In this document: positions 51,147 through 62,977 of the stretch, piece by piece
Layout of the letters: every line of letters starts with the position of its first letter
Position numbering within the stretch: position 1 is the stretch's first letter
Source: Takakia lepidozioides
Lineage: Eukaryota > Streptophyta > Takakiopsida > Takakiales > Takakiaceae
Length of the DNA: 64,000 nucleotides
NCBI GenBank assembly: GCA_030704615.1
Contig: CM060732.1
Location: 46,915,053 to 46,979,052, forward strand
Direction: 5' to 3'
Made by a program: the position numbers and the translations under genes
Notes under the pieces: model-generated
What the model was told of the DNA's origin: nothing
The model's database searches: none
What the model saw: only the letters and a program-made list of their open reading frames with translations

Positions 51147-54100
51147 ATGGACTCCCGTGTTTGGGTCAACGTGTACTTCCATCCTGATTCTCTGAAAGCT
51201 AAAATACCCTGCGACCAAGGATTTGCGATTGTCACTGAACAGTACTTGTGTGTGAAGTTCGGGCTTCGCCCTGGAACGGTGTTTTTGGAAGAGGAGACGA
51301 AGGATGCTTATGGAAATTTTGTGGAAAGTGCCGTCATTCTGCATGCAGATTTCGGAAAAGGCAAAGAGTGGCGGCTCCCAGCTTCTGAATCCATCCGGTA
51401 CAGTGCCATTGGTGAAATCGTGCCTAAAGAGTTCCCACGCTGGAACTTGGTTGATCCTCCTTCCACAAGAGGGTCTGGCGTGCAAGATGTGAAGGATGTG
51501 GGCACCTCTTCACAAGCAGAGAAGCCCAAACATGTGAAAAGGGAAATCCAGGAAAACAGGGAAACAGTCGTCCAGGACTTATCCAGTGACGATGAAGACT
51601 GTATGGTCCTTCCATCGTATGTTTCGAAGTCGTCCGTCACTAGGAGTGTTCAGCATACACCGTCCGACTCAACTTCCGTCCGCTCAGTAATCGACATATT
51701 GCGGAGGATGAAGACAACGGGTTCCCGCTCCAGTGACCTTCTTAGGCTTGATTACGACAAAACTCCAATCCATTCTGTGGAAACTTTGCCTGATGTTGTG
51801 GATGGGAATGCTATCTACGAGTTCCCTCCAGTGCCGGCAGGCGCAGGCCCAGACGGCATGCTCGCAGGAATGAACAGGAAACATGACGGCCACCCTTGGT
51901 GTGTCACCAAAACTTCATCGTCCAACCTGGGTGATGGAGTTCGAGTGAGATATGTATTGTGTGCTGGGCATCTTAAATGTTTCTCGAGCACATGTTACCA
52001 TTACACTAGCAAAGGCACCAGGAATGAGACTGACTGGATTGGCAATTCGTCGACCCCATTTTGGCCTCAAGGTAGAGTTCCTGCAGGGACGTTCAAGTGT
52101 GCCCATTGCAACGCAGCCCCTACGTGCATGGCAGTGTGCAACGCCAAGCAGTACTACATCGGGACCGTCGGCCCAGCGTGCACCAGAGCATGCCCAGGAT
52201 ATTATCAAGGAGGAGGTGAGGTTGAGGCCGGGTGCAAAACCAAAGCAGATACAGCTCGCATCGGCACATAGGATTGCAATTGGCAGAATAATGTCGGAGG
52301 ACGGAAGCACAAGAGAGAAGCTGGGCGAGGGGGACATGAAGGACCTGCTGGAAGCTGTCTCCCATGTGTGCAGCCCCAATGTCAGGAACCACATTGTCAG
52401 CTGCAAGAAACGAATCGGAAGAGGATCAGACATGCACTCCATCTTGGAAGTGAAGCGCACATGCGGCTACGACTTCATCCAAGGCAGCTTCTTTCCTGGT
52501 CAAGGCTCGGAGACGGACAGGTGCTTCATATTTAAGATGTCAACGTGCGGACCGGGGAGCGGCGTCGATTTGGTGAAGTGGATGACCAGTGGAGACCTCT
52601 CAAATTGTTGGGTCATGTTTGACCACATCCGGCGAATTACCAACCACGATTGGGTGACAATGGGGGCACATGTATACGACCCACATTGCAGAAAGTTGAT
52701 GACCATTGCTATCTGCGAAATGAAGGGAGAAGACACAGATTCGGAGTTGCATATGTGGCGCGGAATTAATGAGCAAATGGCGAGAGCCAAGTTGCCCCCT
52801 CCCGATTTTAGGGGCTTCATGGCTGACAATGCCCAGGCAAACTGGGCTGCAGTTAGGAGGGTATATGGGGACACCCAAAGACTCCAATGGAAGGAAAGGA
52901 GAGATCTTGCGGGTTCCACTTCATGCAGAGTTTGACGCAAAACACGAAAAGGTTCGTGGCGTCACGCCACCGGCAGGATCATATCAGTATGTGCCTAGCG
53001 TGGAAAAATGCGAATTCCATCGACGAGGCGGAGACCGAGTTTGCAACCATACGCGCCTGGTGGGTGTCTTCAGGGGCAGTGGATGTGAAAGATCAGCCAG
53101 AACTGCAAACGTGGCTTGCGTGGTGGCATTATAGATTCTGCCAGTTTGGAGACTACATGAGACAGGTAAGACATTTCTGTACTTGACAATTGTTCTGTTT
53201 TGTGCTTGGACATTCTCCACAATCAGTGACATATCTAATTTCCATCAACAGGACATGAGCTTGGAGGATGACACGGATATGCCGACGACGAACATGGCCG
53301 AATCGGTGCACTCTTCCTGGCGTGCTTCCTCTGCAGCACATCTCGTTGACATGTTGACAGCAACAACAGAAGATATTGTGAGGGCCATCATGCAACAATC
53401 TCATTACTACCAGTTTCTGGGAGGAAAGCAATGGGGTATCGGACCAGACAGGCAGGAGATGCTGATGAGGGCGGCGCATCGTTCGACCGATCCCAGAAAA
53501 TGGACTGCTGCATTGCGGGAAACTATAAGGTCAACGCCGTTACACAGTCGGGGAAACTGCCTGGAGGGCGATGTCCGCAGCCGGCCGGTGAAGAGAAGAA
53601 TTGAGGACATGCCCGGAGGGGATGGGGATTCATGGAGATCAGATATGAACATCCGCACTCAACCTCGGGGCGCAACGATGTTGCGTCCCACGCCTCCACG
53701 AAGCAGGACTCGTACCCCCTCTCCTGCAGCATCCATGGAATCGCTGCCAGACTCGGGACAACATGCCGAGGATGGGCATGTTGCTCCTGTTTTCGTTACC
53801 CAATACAACATTCCAATCGTGGAGCAAGATGTGTCGGCCTCGCAGTGGAGAACTGCACGGACCCGTCCGACATTTCGTGGCAAATGTTGTGCTGTTCGTG
53901 TCGACACCAACCAGAGATGCAATGAGATGATTCGGAGGAGCCCGCAGGGCGGTGTGCCTGCCCCTTGCTTCACAGGGAGATTTGTGTGCGCAAAGTTTGT
54001 GGAGGCCACACTGAAGGAGTTTTGGTTCTGCAGGCACGACATCATGTCGTGTGTGTTCGGCAAGCCCAAGTATGGTGTACAAGGCATGCCTGAACCACCG

Positions 54101-54678
54101 GCAGTCTGGCATGTGGAAGTGGTACAGATCTTACCCTGGAGGAGCCAGACGCTCTAGGAAGTGCAGGGTTTCGACTGGTGGAGAGGACAGACGTTCCACG
54201 AAATCCAATTCCCAATCGTCATCCTCCTCCCACGAGAAGCTCTTCGCCCCGCATACCGGTGGGTGACCCCGCAGCTTGGCCCACCCATCGGTGGGGTAAA
54301 CTGAAAAGACGGCGGCCACCAACAAAGGCGAACGACACCAGGATGGCCAACGCTCTTGCAATGCCCTGCATAGTGCAAGGTTGCAGGGATGTTCCTCACC
54401 CCGGGATAGGGCGCATATTTCAGTTGTCAACAGCCGGGTCTGCTGCGCGCAGTGTCGTGTATGCAATCACGGTTTCACAGTACCCAGCTTGCAACTGTGA
54501 GGACTTCCTTGTTATGGAATCGAGGAATGCAGCATACGTCCCCTGCAAACACCTTTATTACATTTTTATGAAGCGCATGAGTTGCATATCCGCAGTGGAC
54601 GTCTTTATCCATGCTCCAACACTGAGTTTCAACGAGCTGCACAAGGCCCTACGGCAGGATACTGGTCGGACTGCTTGA
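51147..54678 (+). pseudogene. SWIM-finger transposase-like gene of the palindrome-array unit
   Basis: Probable start MDSRVWVNVYFHPD at 51147. In order: an N-terminal domain, a Cys/His-rich domain (CAGHLKCFSSTCYHY, FKCAHCNAAPTC), KPKQIQLASAHRIAIGRI, a core like MULE-type transposases (CWVMFDHIRR, GFMADNAQANWAAV, CGFHFMQSLTQNTKRF, TTNMAESVHSSW), a second Cys-rich stretch (CCAVRVDTNQRCNEM), and a SWIM zinc finger (YPACNCEDFLV then YVPCKHLYYIF, C-x-C-x15-C-x-H). A clean GT-AG intron lies at 53166-53251. Frames change near 52160, 52880 and 54150, so either extra introns were missed or the copy is degenerate. Assignment to Mutator-like elements is tentative. Confidence 0.6.
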
Positions 54679-55134
54679 CATTCCACATTCGGGAAGGAGA
54701 AAGTGGCAATTATATTACATTCATCTTCTTGCACCCTATTTTTTTGTGAGGAATTATACACTTGGTGGTGCCGCATCGCCATGGCTACATGTGAATTTCG
54801 TCCACCTTTATGAGAAGACTCCAATTTGCTACAAATACATTGTTACTGTTCTGCAAATGTGATGCCTTTACAAGATTGCTAGTTCTGTGTCCCAGTGGGA
54901 AGGGTCCTACTGCACATTCCAGCATTTGCATACTGCACCTTGTGCAAACAGCAATCCATACGACAAAGGACACGTCCCAGCATACTGGCAGTGAATTGCA
55001 AATAACATTAACAGAAGATTATCGAAGCATGTATATTCCCCATATGGCACAGGGAAGCTGCTTGATTTCTGAATGAAAATGTATGTGCCATGAGTGTCAG
55101 CAAGTTGAAACATGTCTACTCTAGCATGCAAGAC

Positions 55135-55734
55135 CTATGGTCCCCTCGCCCAAGAAGAAGGAACTCGAACTGGCCTCTCAAGGACCTCCTCAGTGACCGG
55201 GTGCCTATATTTGAACAAAATGTCAGTGGTTTCTGTCGCCCGGTTGAAACTAACGAGGATGTCGTGTTTATCGATAGCGCCCCCTTGGTAGAAGGACATT
55301 TTCACAGTGGGCCCTGTGTTCCCCTCCTCCTCATCCTCATAACTGAAGAGAATGTCCCCACTTTCCGAGCCAGTCCATCCACGCGTAAAGTTTTCACCTA
55401 TGCACTCATCATACGTCCACTCGCAACAATTCCAGCGATACAACAACGCTGTGCGTGATCTGTTCGGCTCCCACACATGCGGAAAGTCCAGGTCCATGAT
55501 GCGTAGGAACCACCTGCTCCCCAGCCGGGGTCCAGGAGAATCGTGCAATCCTGGAAGAAACTCCATTGCTCTCAGCTGGACAAGTCGAGGATCGTCCCTG
55601 TAAACATCCAGGAAGACAATGATGTCGTCTGCTTTCGGGAAAATGACTCCCGTCTGGCGTCGATAGATGTGATTCGGGCACGACATGGCCTCACGACACA
55701 GCACGAACTCAAAGCAGGGAGGAGATGGGCACAA
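55135..55734 (-). CDS. Unrecognised 199-residue ORF, convergent to the transposase gene
   Basis: Clean frame MCPSPPCFEFVLCRE to VPSSWARGP. It has an acidic stretch (FSYEDEEEGNTGP) and aromatic-rich segments (GSRWFLRIMDLDFPHVWEP, YRWNCCEWTYDE). No domain was recognised. It lies between the transposase gene and the right GGCGCC array, so it is probably an accessory gene of the same unit. Uninterrupted length next to a decayed transposase is notable. Confidence 0.5.
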   Translation of the reverse strand: MCPSPPCFEFVLCREAMSCPNHIYRRQTGVIFPKADDIIVFLDVYRDDPRLVQLRAMEFLPGLHDSPGPRLGSRWFLRIMDLDFPHVWEPNRSRTALLYRWNCCEWTYDECIGENFTRGWTGSESGDILFSYEDEEEGNTGPTVKMSFYQGGAIDKHDILVSFNRATETTDILFKYRHPVTEEVLERPVRVPSSWARGP

Positions 55735-55806
55735 CAGAGAAGAGTGAAGAGCAAAATGAGAGCAAGGCCTCCCTCACCGTAAGGCGGGTATTTGCTCTCC
55801 GACGCC

Positions 55807-56280
55807 CAATTTCGGCGCCGTTATTACATGGAGTGCGGAAGCTTCAGCCGAGAATTTTGTTTCCGCAGGTCAATTTCGGCGCCGTTATTGGTTGCAATCC
55901 CCAGCCTTCAGCCGGGTATTTGGTTTCCGGACCCAATTTCGGCGCCGTTATCGGCTGCACTCCGGTGGCTTCAGCCGAGTATTTGGTTTCTGGGGCCCAT
56001 TTCGGCGCCGTTATCGCCTGCACTCCGGAGGATGCAGCCGGGTATTTGGTTGGCAGAGCCCAATTACTTTCACCGTTGTTGGCTTCACTCCCGAGCCTTC
56101 AGCCCGCTATTTCTTTTCCTGTGCCCAATTACGGCGTCGTTATACCCAACCATCCTGCACTTCTGCAATAGTACTATCCACGGTTATAGGTCGCCATTGC
56201 GTTTTCGGAATCTGCAAACCCGGATCCTAATTCCACTTGCGTCTCTGCCTCTGGGATAATTTCGGTGCCGTTATTGCCCA
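55807..56280. repeat. GGCGCC array, right side, ~63-bp period
   Basis: aatttcggcgccgttat units with GGCGCC at 55814, 55878, 55941 and 56004, then degenerate units near 56066, 56133 (ggcgtc) and 56264 (ggtgcc). Period 63-64 bp, as on the other side, but only the left half of the palindrome (aatttcggcgcc) is kept. Units also share cttcagccg and tatttggtttc. Confidence 0.9.
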
Positions 56281-56314
56281 GAATTCAGTTATTCTATGAC
56301 TTGGCCTGGCGGTC

Positions 56315-56381
56315 CATGAGCCTGGGCTCCAAGTCATGAGCGTACACTGGTACTCATGAGCGGAGTGCTTCCAGCATGAGC
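56315..56381. repeat. Four CATGAGC words at exact 20-bp spacing
   Basis: catgagc starts at 56315, 56335, 56355 and 56375. A related inverted gctcatg is at 56463 and a perfect palindrome GCTCATGAGC at 56484-56493. They lie just outside the right GGCGCC array and before copy Z. Spacing of 20 bp is close to two helical turns. Confidence 0.8.
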
Positions 56382-56517
56382 GCGAAAATCTTCGATTTTT
56401 GATTATTTTATAGTTTTTGGCCCGAAATAAATCTGCCGAAATTCGAAGTGTGTTACTTTGCGGCTCATGGGTTAGCCATGCCCGCTCATGAGCTCATGGA
56501 ATAGCAACCCCCGGCAC

Positions 56518-57679
56518 AACCTACACAACTACAGTGTGGGCATTGTGGCAAGTATGGGCATGAGGAGGCCCATTGTTATGACTTGCATCCTAAGCTACGG
56601 CCAGGCCAGTTCCAAGGGAACAATGGTGGCCGATGACGAGACAATGTAGTCCAGAGAGGTAGAGGAGGCAGAGGTCGCATTGGAGGTCGTAACCAAAACC
56701 AAGGAGTACAAGGTCAAGGTCAAGGTCATAACCAAGGCATGGTGGATAGGCTTGCCAAGCTAGAACAACGTCTTGCTACCATGGCCACTACTCATGTTGC
56801 GCCAGCTCCAAGGCCTGAGGTTCAAGCCCCACCTGCACAACCTCCTATGCCTAGGGAAGACCGGATTGGTATGGGCTTCATGTGTGGAGCCGCACTTGCA
56901 GGACCATTGCATGTGGACTCTGTAGTGCTATCACTCGAGCAGCAACGCGTGCTCCTGAGCCAAGAGGAGCAGATGTGGATTTTGATCCACAAAGGGGGGA
57001 AGCAAGTCGACAAACAAGGCTTCCAGAGTCTTTCACATTGGCTGAGGCAGTGCCACCTACGCCATCGATGGTACCCGCTCGCCCAAGTGTGTCAGAGATA
57101 GAGCCACGAGTGCCATTGGGGAGAGTTGGTGTGGCTCGGGATATGCCAGTGGGTGGTGCTGCAAAGCAAGGTGCAGCCAGTACATTGTTGGGGGCGACTA
57201 TGGCAATTTGCCAAGCTCCATTGTTTTCTACCTCGACAATTGCAATGTCGGGGATTCGGCCAGCTGCTATGTTTAGACTAGCAGCTAGACTCTGTGAGAG
57301 TGGTGATGCATCGGCACTATCTGCGGGGATAGCGGATAATGTGCAGTGCATGGATGCCATGGACTCCAGGGTGAAGACAGCCACAGCTGCACCATGGCAA
57401 GCGGCAGCTACAAGGTTGCAGGAGTTGCCAGCTAGACCAGCCATTGAGCGTAGTATGGTGACTCCTGGGGTAGTCCTGGTGGACAATCAGGATGATGTGT
57501 TTCAGTTGGGTGGCCTAGTCGGGAGGAGGTATAGGCCACTACGGGTCTTGTTGGACTCAGGAGCACAGCCATTGATGTTGGGAATAGCAGCAATTGCAGG
57601 CTTGGGCCTTACAGAAGCGGATTTGGAGCCTTGCCCTTTCCAAATTCAAACATCTTTGGGCGGTTTAGAGAAGGCATGA
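56518..57679 (+). pseudogene. Copy Z gag C-terminus and protease
   Basis: Starts with the knuckle CGHCGKYGHEEAHC, then a Gly/Arg-rich tail. After frame changes it shows MGFMCGAALAG, PEPRGADVDFDPQRGEASRQ, and the protease box LLDSGAQPLMLG at about 57550. The frame ends at TGA 57677, where X has CGA. A TGA also interrupts the tail near 56635. Confidence 0.85.
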
Positions 57680-59574
57680 GGGATTACACGTCATGAGCTC
57701 TTCATTCGATTGCAGCCGGATCATCCTACGGATGGCTCAGTCATGAGAGCTAAAGCCATTGTTACGGACGTGATGTCTTATGATGTGCTTGTTGGTGGGG
57801 CGGTGTTATACCCCATGGGATTCACTCTGGACTTTTGGGAGGAAACGACATCCTACATGCCGGAATGGCAGTCAGGAGATGGCCGACGTGCACTGCTCCC
57901 AGTGCGGTTTATTGGGAATGTAGCGGTGGATCATAGGAACATGATGCCCACATTGGCTGCATTCTCAGGGGTGGTGAGCTCTTGGAGGGCAGTAGCCATG
58001 CAGATGATAGGCCATCACCTGATGAGGACAAACAATTGGCATACAAGGCTGATTTGCTTCCTCATGTGCCTGTGCATATTCCACTGTGGGGTACGGTTAG
58101 GAATTTGCATCGAGTAGCAGGCGAGTGTGTGCACCAAGCATGACAGGAGGCCTTTCGATTGATGAGTGAGGGGAGTTCAGTGACATCACCTGGACCTCCT
58201 GAGTTAGCTCTGTTAGACACGGTGCCCATTACCTGGCAACCACCTGGCTCAGGGATTTGTTTGCTAGACCTGTTTGGAGGCATGAGCACTGGGCTTGCAG
58301 GAGTGTTGCAAGAAGGGATTAAAGTACGCAAGTACTTGTATGTGGAGAAGGATGAGATAGCTCGACGTATTTCTATGCGCCACATCGCCTTGCTCACACA
58401 CAGGTATCCTAAGTTGTTGCCTCTCTCAGCAATTCAAGGGTACCAAAAGGCCTTGCCAGCAGACATTACCTTACTGGGGGCGGATGATTTGGGCCGGCAT
58501 GGTGCAATTGACTTGGTGATTGCGGGATGGCCTTGCCAAGGACACTCTCCTGCAGGTCATGGGAATGGCTTGCATGATGCACGATCGCATTTGTTTTGGG
58601 AGATGTTGCGAGTGTTGCGCGACATGCAGATGAGGCAAGTGCAACCTCTAGGCTATATCTTGGAGAATGTTCCTCTTATGGGGGATTCTCGGGCCAGGGT
58701 AATTGCCAGTGTGCATCAGGTGTGGTCTTGGATTGGATCGGCGGTGCTATTGGATGCAGCAGCGGTGGGATCACGCGCGCATTGACCTCGATTGTGGTGG
58801 ACCAATCTTGCACCACCAGAGCTGCTCAAGAGAGCATATGATTCCATTCAACGGCCACCCAATCTCACGGTTGAGGGCATTTTGGACCAAGGGAGACAAC
58901 CATAAAGGGTGCGACATGATGACCGTCAACCTCTGGCGGTGGTAAATCGAGTGGGGCAGCCACGTTCAGCTTTGTTTACGCTCATGAGCTTTCCCTCGTC
59001 TCATGCTTTTCGAGATAATGGTCCTGGATTGCTTTGGGACAGTGTGCTACAACAATTGGTGGAGCCCAATGCGGATGAGCAAGAACGGACAATGGGTTTT
59101 ACCACAGGCACTACAGATGTGCCAACTCTGTAAGAGGTATCACGTCGCCAAGTGTTGGGTCAAGCAATGGATCTAAATTGCTTGACATGGATAATTGGCT
59201 TGTGCATGGCTGAGCAACGGAGATTGCAAGCATTGGTGGCTACTTCTGCACTCCCATTGGATAGTGCATCCTCTTTGCCAACCGGGATGGTTGAGGCAGT
59301 GAGTGGGGGCAAGCACAGGATCGTGGGTTGCAAACACCCATGACAAATGTGGGATGATATGCGCAAAAAGAGAGTCATTGGATCTCTCAAGCAGCAGTAT
59401 GAGGAGTGGGGAGAGCCATGGACTGAGGATCAGTTGGAGGCCAAGGTGGCCAAGGCTTTTGAAGAGGTTGAGGATGTTTCTTGCACGGAGGATGTTCTCA
59501 AGGTGGCTATGGCGGAGTAAATGGAGGCTACGCCACAGTCAGATTGGGCGGACAAGGCCCAAGAGGTTGCTATC
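57680..59574 (+). pseudogene. Copy Z DNA cytosine methyltransferase, interrupted
   Basis: Methyltransferase motifs in order: ICLLDLFGGMSTGLAGVLQ, IAGWPCQGHSPAGHG (catalytic PCQ kept), YILENVPLMGDS, VLLDAAAVGSRAH then TGA at 58783 in the HRPRLWW box, RVGQPRSAL, VEPNADEQERTMGF, QAMDLNCLTWII. Stops at 58141, 58783, 58903, 59131, 59341 and 59518. A short deletion or frame change lies near 57975. It cannot be functional. Confidence 0.88.
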
Positions 59575-59583
59575 TAGCAACCA
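59575..59583 (+). promoter_or_regulatory. Conserved UAG-CAA-CCA (copy Z)
   Basis: Same nine bases as in X and Y, in frame with the RT that follows (SPTSKPGVPKVAVTED). Confidence 0.65.
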
Positions 59584-62463
59584 AAGGATTTGTCGCCTAC
59601 CTCCAAGCCTGGTGTGCCCAAGGTTGCAGTCACCGAGGACAATTGGGAACCAGATGTTGGACCTACAGTCACCGGAGGAGAAAGACGGAGGATCCAGCGA
59701 TTTCTAAGGGCTTATAGAAATTGCTTTGCCTTCGGTTTGAAGGATTTGGGGAGTTTGAAGGGTCAAGAGATTCGTATTGATTTGGCAAGTGACACGCCAA
59801 TCTTTCGAAGGCCCTACCGGTATAGTGACATGGAGAGGTCATTGATCCAGTCACGGACTATGGAGTTGTTCGAAGCTGGATTGGTGGAGTTGTCAGGCGG
59901 GGAGTATGCCTCGGCAACGGTGATGCCAGCTAAGAAGGATATCTATGGCAATTGGACAGAAAGAAGGATGTGTGGGGACTATCGTCCTGTGAACCGTCAG
60001 ACTAAGTCTGATAGATATGTCATTCCAACTCCAGAGGAGATCTTTGATGCCATTGGGCATGCAAAGGTGTTTAACACATTGGACTTGCGATCCGGTTATC
60101 ACCAGTTGCCAATCAAAGAGGCTGACAAGAAAAAGACAACATTCTGGGGGATTGACCAATATGGGAAGGATTGTTTGTACTAATGGCGGTTCTTACCGTT
60201 TGGGTTAAAGAATGCTCTTGCAGAGTTTCAGAGGGTCATGTATAGGATTCTCGCGGGGCTAGACTTCGCCCGGTGCTATATTGATGATATCATCATCTTT
60301 AGTGCTACGGTTGAGGAGCATGAGAGACACCTTCAGGTGGTGTTTGAGCGCTTGAGAGCGCACGGGTTGAAACTGCACCCCGGAAAGTGCAAGTTCTTCC
60401 ACAATCAGATTGAGTATCTGGGCCACATGATATACCCTGGAGGATTGGGTGTTCAATAGACAAAGGTGGAGGCAATTGCATGCATTCCACGCCCCATGGA
60501 TGTGAGCAGAGTTCGTGCTTTCATGGGATTGGCAAACTACTATCGACGGTTTGTCAAGGGATTTAGCAGCATTGCAAAGGCTCTTACCAAGTTGACCAAG
60601 GTGGGTCAGGAGTGGCAGTGGGAGGAGGAGCAGGAGGAAGCCTTTGAGGAACTCAAGGCTCAATTGACTTCTGCACCTATTCTGAGGCGGCCTATTCGGG
60701 GGCGGCCTTTCCAGCTACATACGGATTGGAGTATGTTGGGGATTGGAGCAGTGCTCACACAGGTAGATGATGAGGGAAGAGAGTTTGTAGTGGCATATTC
60801 TAGCCGCTTGAACAATGATGCCGAGGCGAAGTATAGTTCCTATGAAGGGGAGTGTCTAGCTACGGTATGGGCAATGGCACATTTCAGATGCTACCTCTAT
60901 GGCAATCGCTTCACCCTTGTCACAGATCACCAACCATTAAAGTGGTTGATGGAGTCAGACAAGCTCACAGGGAAGCTTGCACGGTGGGCACTTATGCTTC
61001 AAGAGTACGACTTCCAGGTGGTGCATTGAGCCGGTATTGTCAATCGGGATGCAGATGGATTGAGTCGTAATCCATGCACGAGCGAGCATGATGATACTGG
61101 AGCTCGGTGGCATGGTGATACGGATGAGGAGATGGTGCCAAGATGGCATGCATTGGCCTTTTTGTGCATTCTAGCAATGGGAGCTCAAGCTAGTCCATCC
61201 CATGCGATTGGTCATGAAGATAACGTGCATGATGATCCAGAGACTAGTGATGAGTTTGGTGGTGCTAAGGATGTGCATGAAGATGCAGCAGTGTTGGCAT
61301 ACCTTCGTACCGGAGAGACAGCAGCTAGTGTGACTGCTAAGGAGAGAGATCGGGTCCTACAACGAGGCAAGAGGTTCAAGTGGGAGGGGACTCATCTACT
61401 ACAAGTATGGGAGGATGGACGAGTGAGGATTGTGCCTCATCCAACACAACGAGCGCAATTGGTACGCCATGCCCATGAGGAGTTGGGACATTTTGGGGTG
61501 CGATGCACTCATAGTTTGCTGCAAGGGCAGTATTGGTGGCGGGGCATGCACACGGATGTGCAACAATTAATGGCAAGGTGTATGGTGTGTGATAGAGTGC
61601 GGGCTTCTTTCAACGCCCCTACTTCACAATTGCATCCTTTACCCATTATGGGTTTGGGCTATCGTTGGAGTCTTGACTTTGCAGGCCCATTGCCATTGAC
61701 GATTCGCCACAACAAGTATGTGCTGGTGATGGTGGAACACTTTTCCAAATGGATTGAACCGGTGACATTGCCTGACAAGGCAAGTGAGGGGGCTGCGTAT
61801 GCATTCTTAGATCGAGTGCTTAGCCATTTTGGTGCTCCAGCCGAGGTACTCACGGACCAAGGGAGAGAGTTCTTGGGGGAGTTTCAGGCTTTGTGTGAGC
61901 AAGCCTTGATAGATCACCGCACTACTTCTCGGGATCATCCCGAGGCTGATGGCTTGGTGGAGAGAGTTGTTCAGACAGTCAAGAGAGGTTTGCGCAAGTA
62001 CGGTTTGCAGAAGGGACACCTAGGAGATTGGGACCTTCAACTGCCTTGGCTAGCTATGGGCTATAGGTTCAGCAAACAAGCTTCACTTGTCTCCTTCTCA
62101 CCTTACTTTCTTCTCTTCGGCCGAGAGCCGGATTTGCCTGCATCTATTTGCAGGGAGGCTGCAGTAGTTCTCAACCTTGATGATCCAGATGTGTGGATAC
62201 AAGCATGTGCCTAGTGGGCAGAATTGTTCAAGAGAGTCATGCCTATGGCTTTTAAAAACCTTGCTATTGCCCAACACCGAGACACATTGAGGTACGTCAC
62301 TATACGTGGAGGGGGATATCGGCCAAGTGTTCAGCATTTCTACCCTGGGGACTATGTGTATCTGCAGCAAACAATACCTACGACCTTGGATGTCACAGCA
62401 AGACGTGTGATTCTAAGGGTCAGGGAGGTGTTGCCTTCAGGAGTGTTGATTCTGGAGGGTTGA
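59584..62463 (+). pseudogene. Copy Z RT, RNase H and integrase, interrupted
   Basis: RT from VAVTEDNWEPDVG through MCGDYRPVNR, TLDLRSGYHQLPI and CYIDDIIIFSA. RNase H has LHTDWSM, YEGECLA and VTDHQPL. Integrase has HEELGHFGVRCTHS, CMVCDRV, SLDFAGPLP, LTDQGREFLG and HPEADGLVERVVQT. Unlike Y, no frameshift occurs near the RT start. In-frame stops stand at 60181, 60457, 61027, 62212 and 62461, nearly all where Y or X have CAA, CAG or CGA/CGG codons. Confidence 0.92.
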
Positions 62464-62487
62464 GATGGCATAGTATGGAAGGACCAT

Positions 62488-62721
62488 GTGCGCAATTGTG
62501 CACCATGTCACCTTCCACATATAGATGGGAGGATAGATCCTAACCTTGCAGTGGTACTTGCAGGATTGCGTTGCATGCTATGTCGGCGTGCTGGTGGCGC
62601 CGCAACCATGTTGGTGTGTGACAAATGCTCAAGGGAGTGGCACATGGGATGCTTGACACCGCCACTTGAGGAGGTTCCTATCGGAGAATGGTTGTGTCCA
62701 CGATGCCTTGGACAGAGGTAG
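62488..62721 (+). pseudogene. Copy Z PHD finger
   Basis: Follows the stop at 62461 in the same frame: RCMLCRRAGGAATMLVCDKC, then REWHMGCLTPPLEEVP and WLCPRCLG. All eight zinc ligands of the C4HC3 finger are kept, although the copy is dead, and the aromatic Trp before the ligand His is also kept. Ends at TAG. Confidence 0.88.
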
Positions 62722-62977
62722 TGGGCATGACAATGGTGAGGCGGGCAAGTGATCCAAGGTCTAGCTAGTGGGCTTCAATGCCATGGATACTCAACTGAAG
62801 ATCATGGATTGCATGAAGACGACTAACGATGGGGCTACGTTTGCACCCGGCCAATTGATCTATCGACTTCAGGTGTTGGGATCTGTGCGATTGAAGACCA
62901 AACGATGATCTTCTTGGGGTGGATACTTGCAAGCTATCCGTTGTTAGAGGGACCTAATCACCAGCTAGGGGGGCGAT
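62722..62977 (+). other. 3' untranslated part of Z with polypurine tract
   Basis: Non-coding sequence shared in outline with Y after its PHD stop (for example gacgactaacgatggggctac and ccagctaggggggcga). The polypurine tract ends at 62976, right before repeat A. Confidence 0.7.

Larger units (their letters stand above)
35150..56290. mobile_element. Large DNA transposon-like unit with GGCGCC palindrome arrays, interrupted by gypsy copy Y
   Basis: Excluding Y (37706-50022) this is about 8.8 kb. It contains a minus-strand spliced gene (35150-36380), GGCGCC palindromes (36011-37702 and 50059-50900), a plus-strand transposase-like gene with a SWIM finger (51147-54678), a minus-strand ORF (55135-55734) and a second GGCGCC array (55807-56280) of the same ~63-bp period. 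That Y split one array is shown by the restored 64-bp spacing. Treating everything from 35150 to 56290 as one element is an inference; its outer ends and target duplication were not found. Confidence 0.55.

Noticed and set aside
55725-56259. Overlapping 148-155-codon ORFs in the right array
   Set aside because: All frames are open only because of the 63-bp repeat; no start context or known domain.
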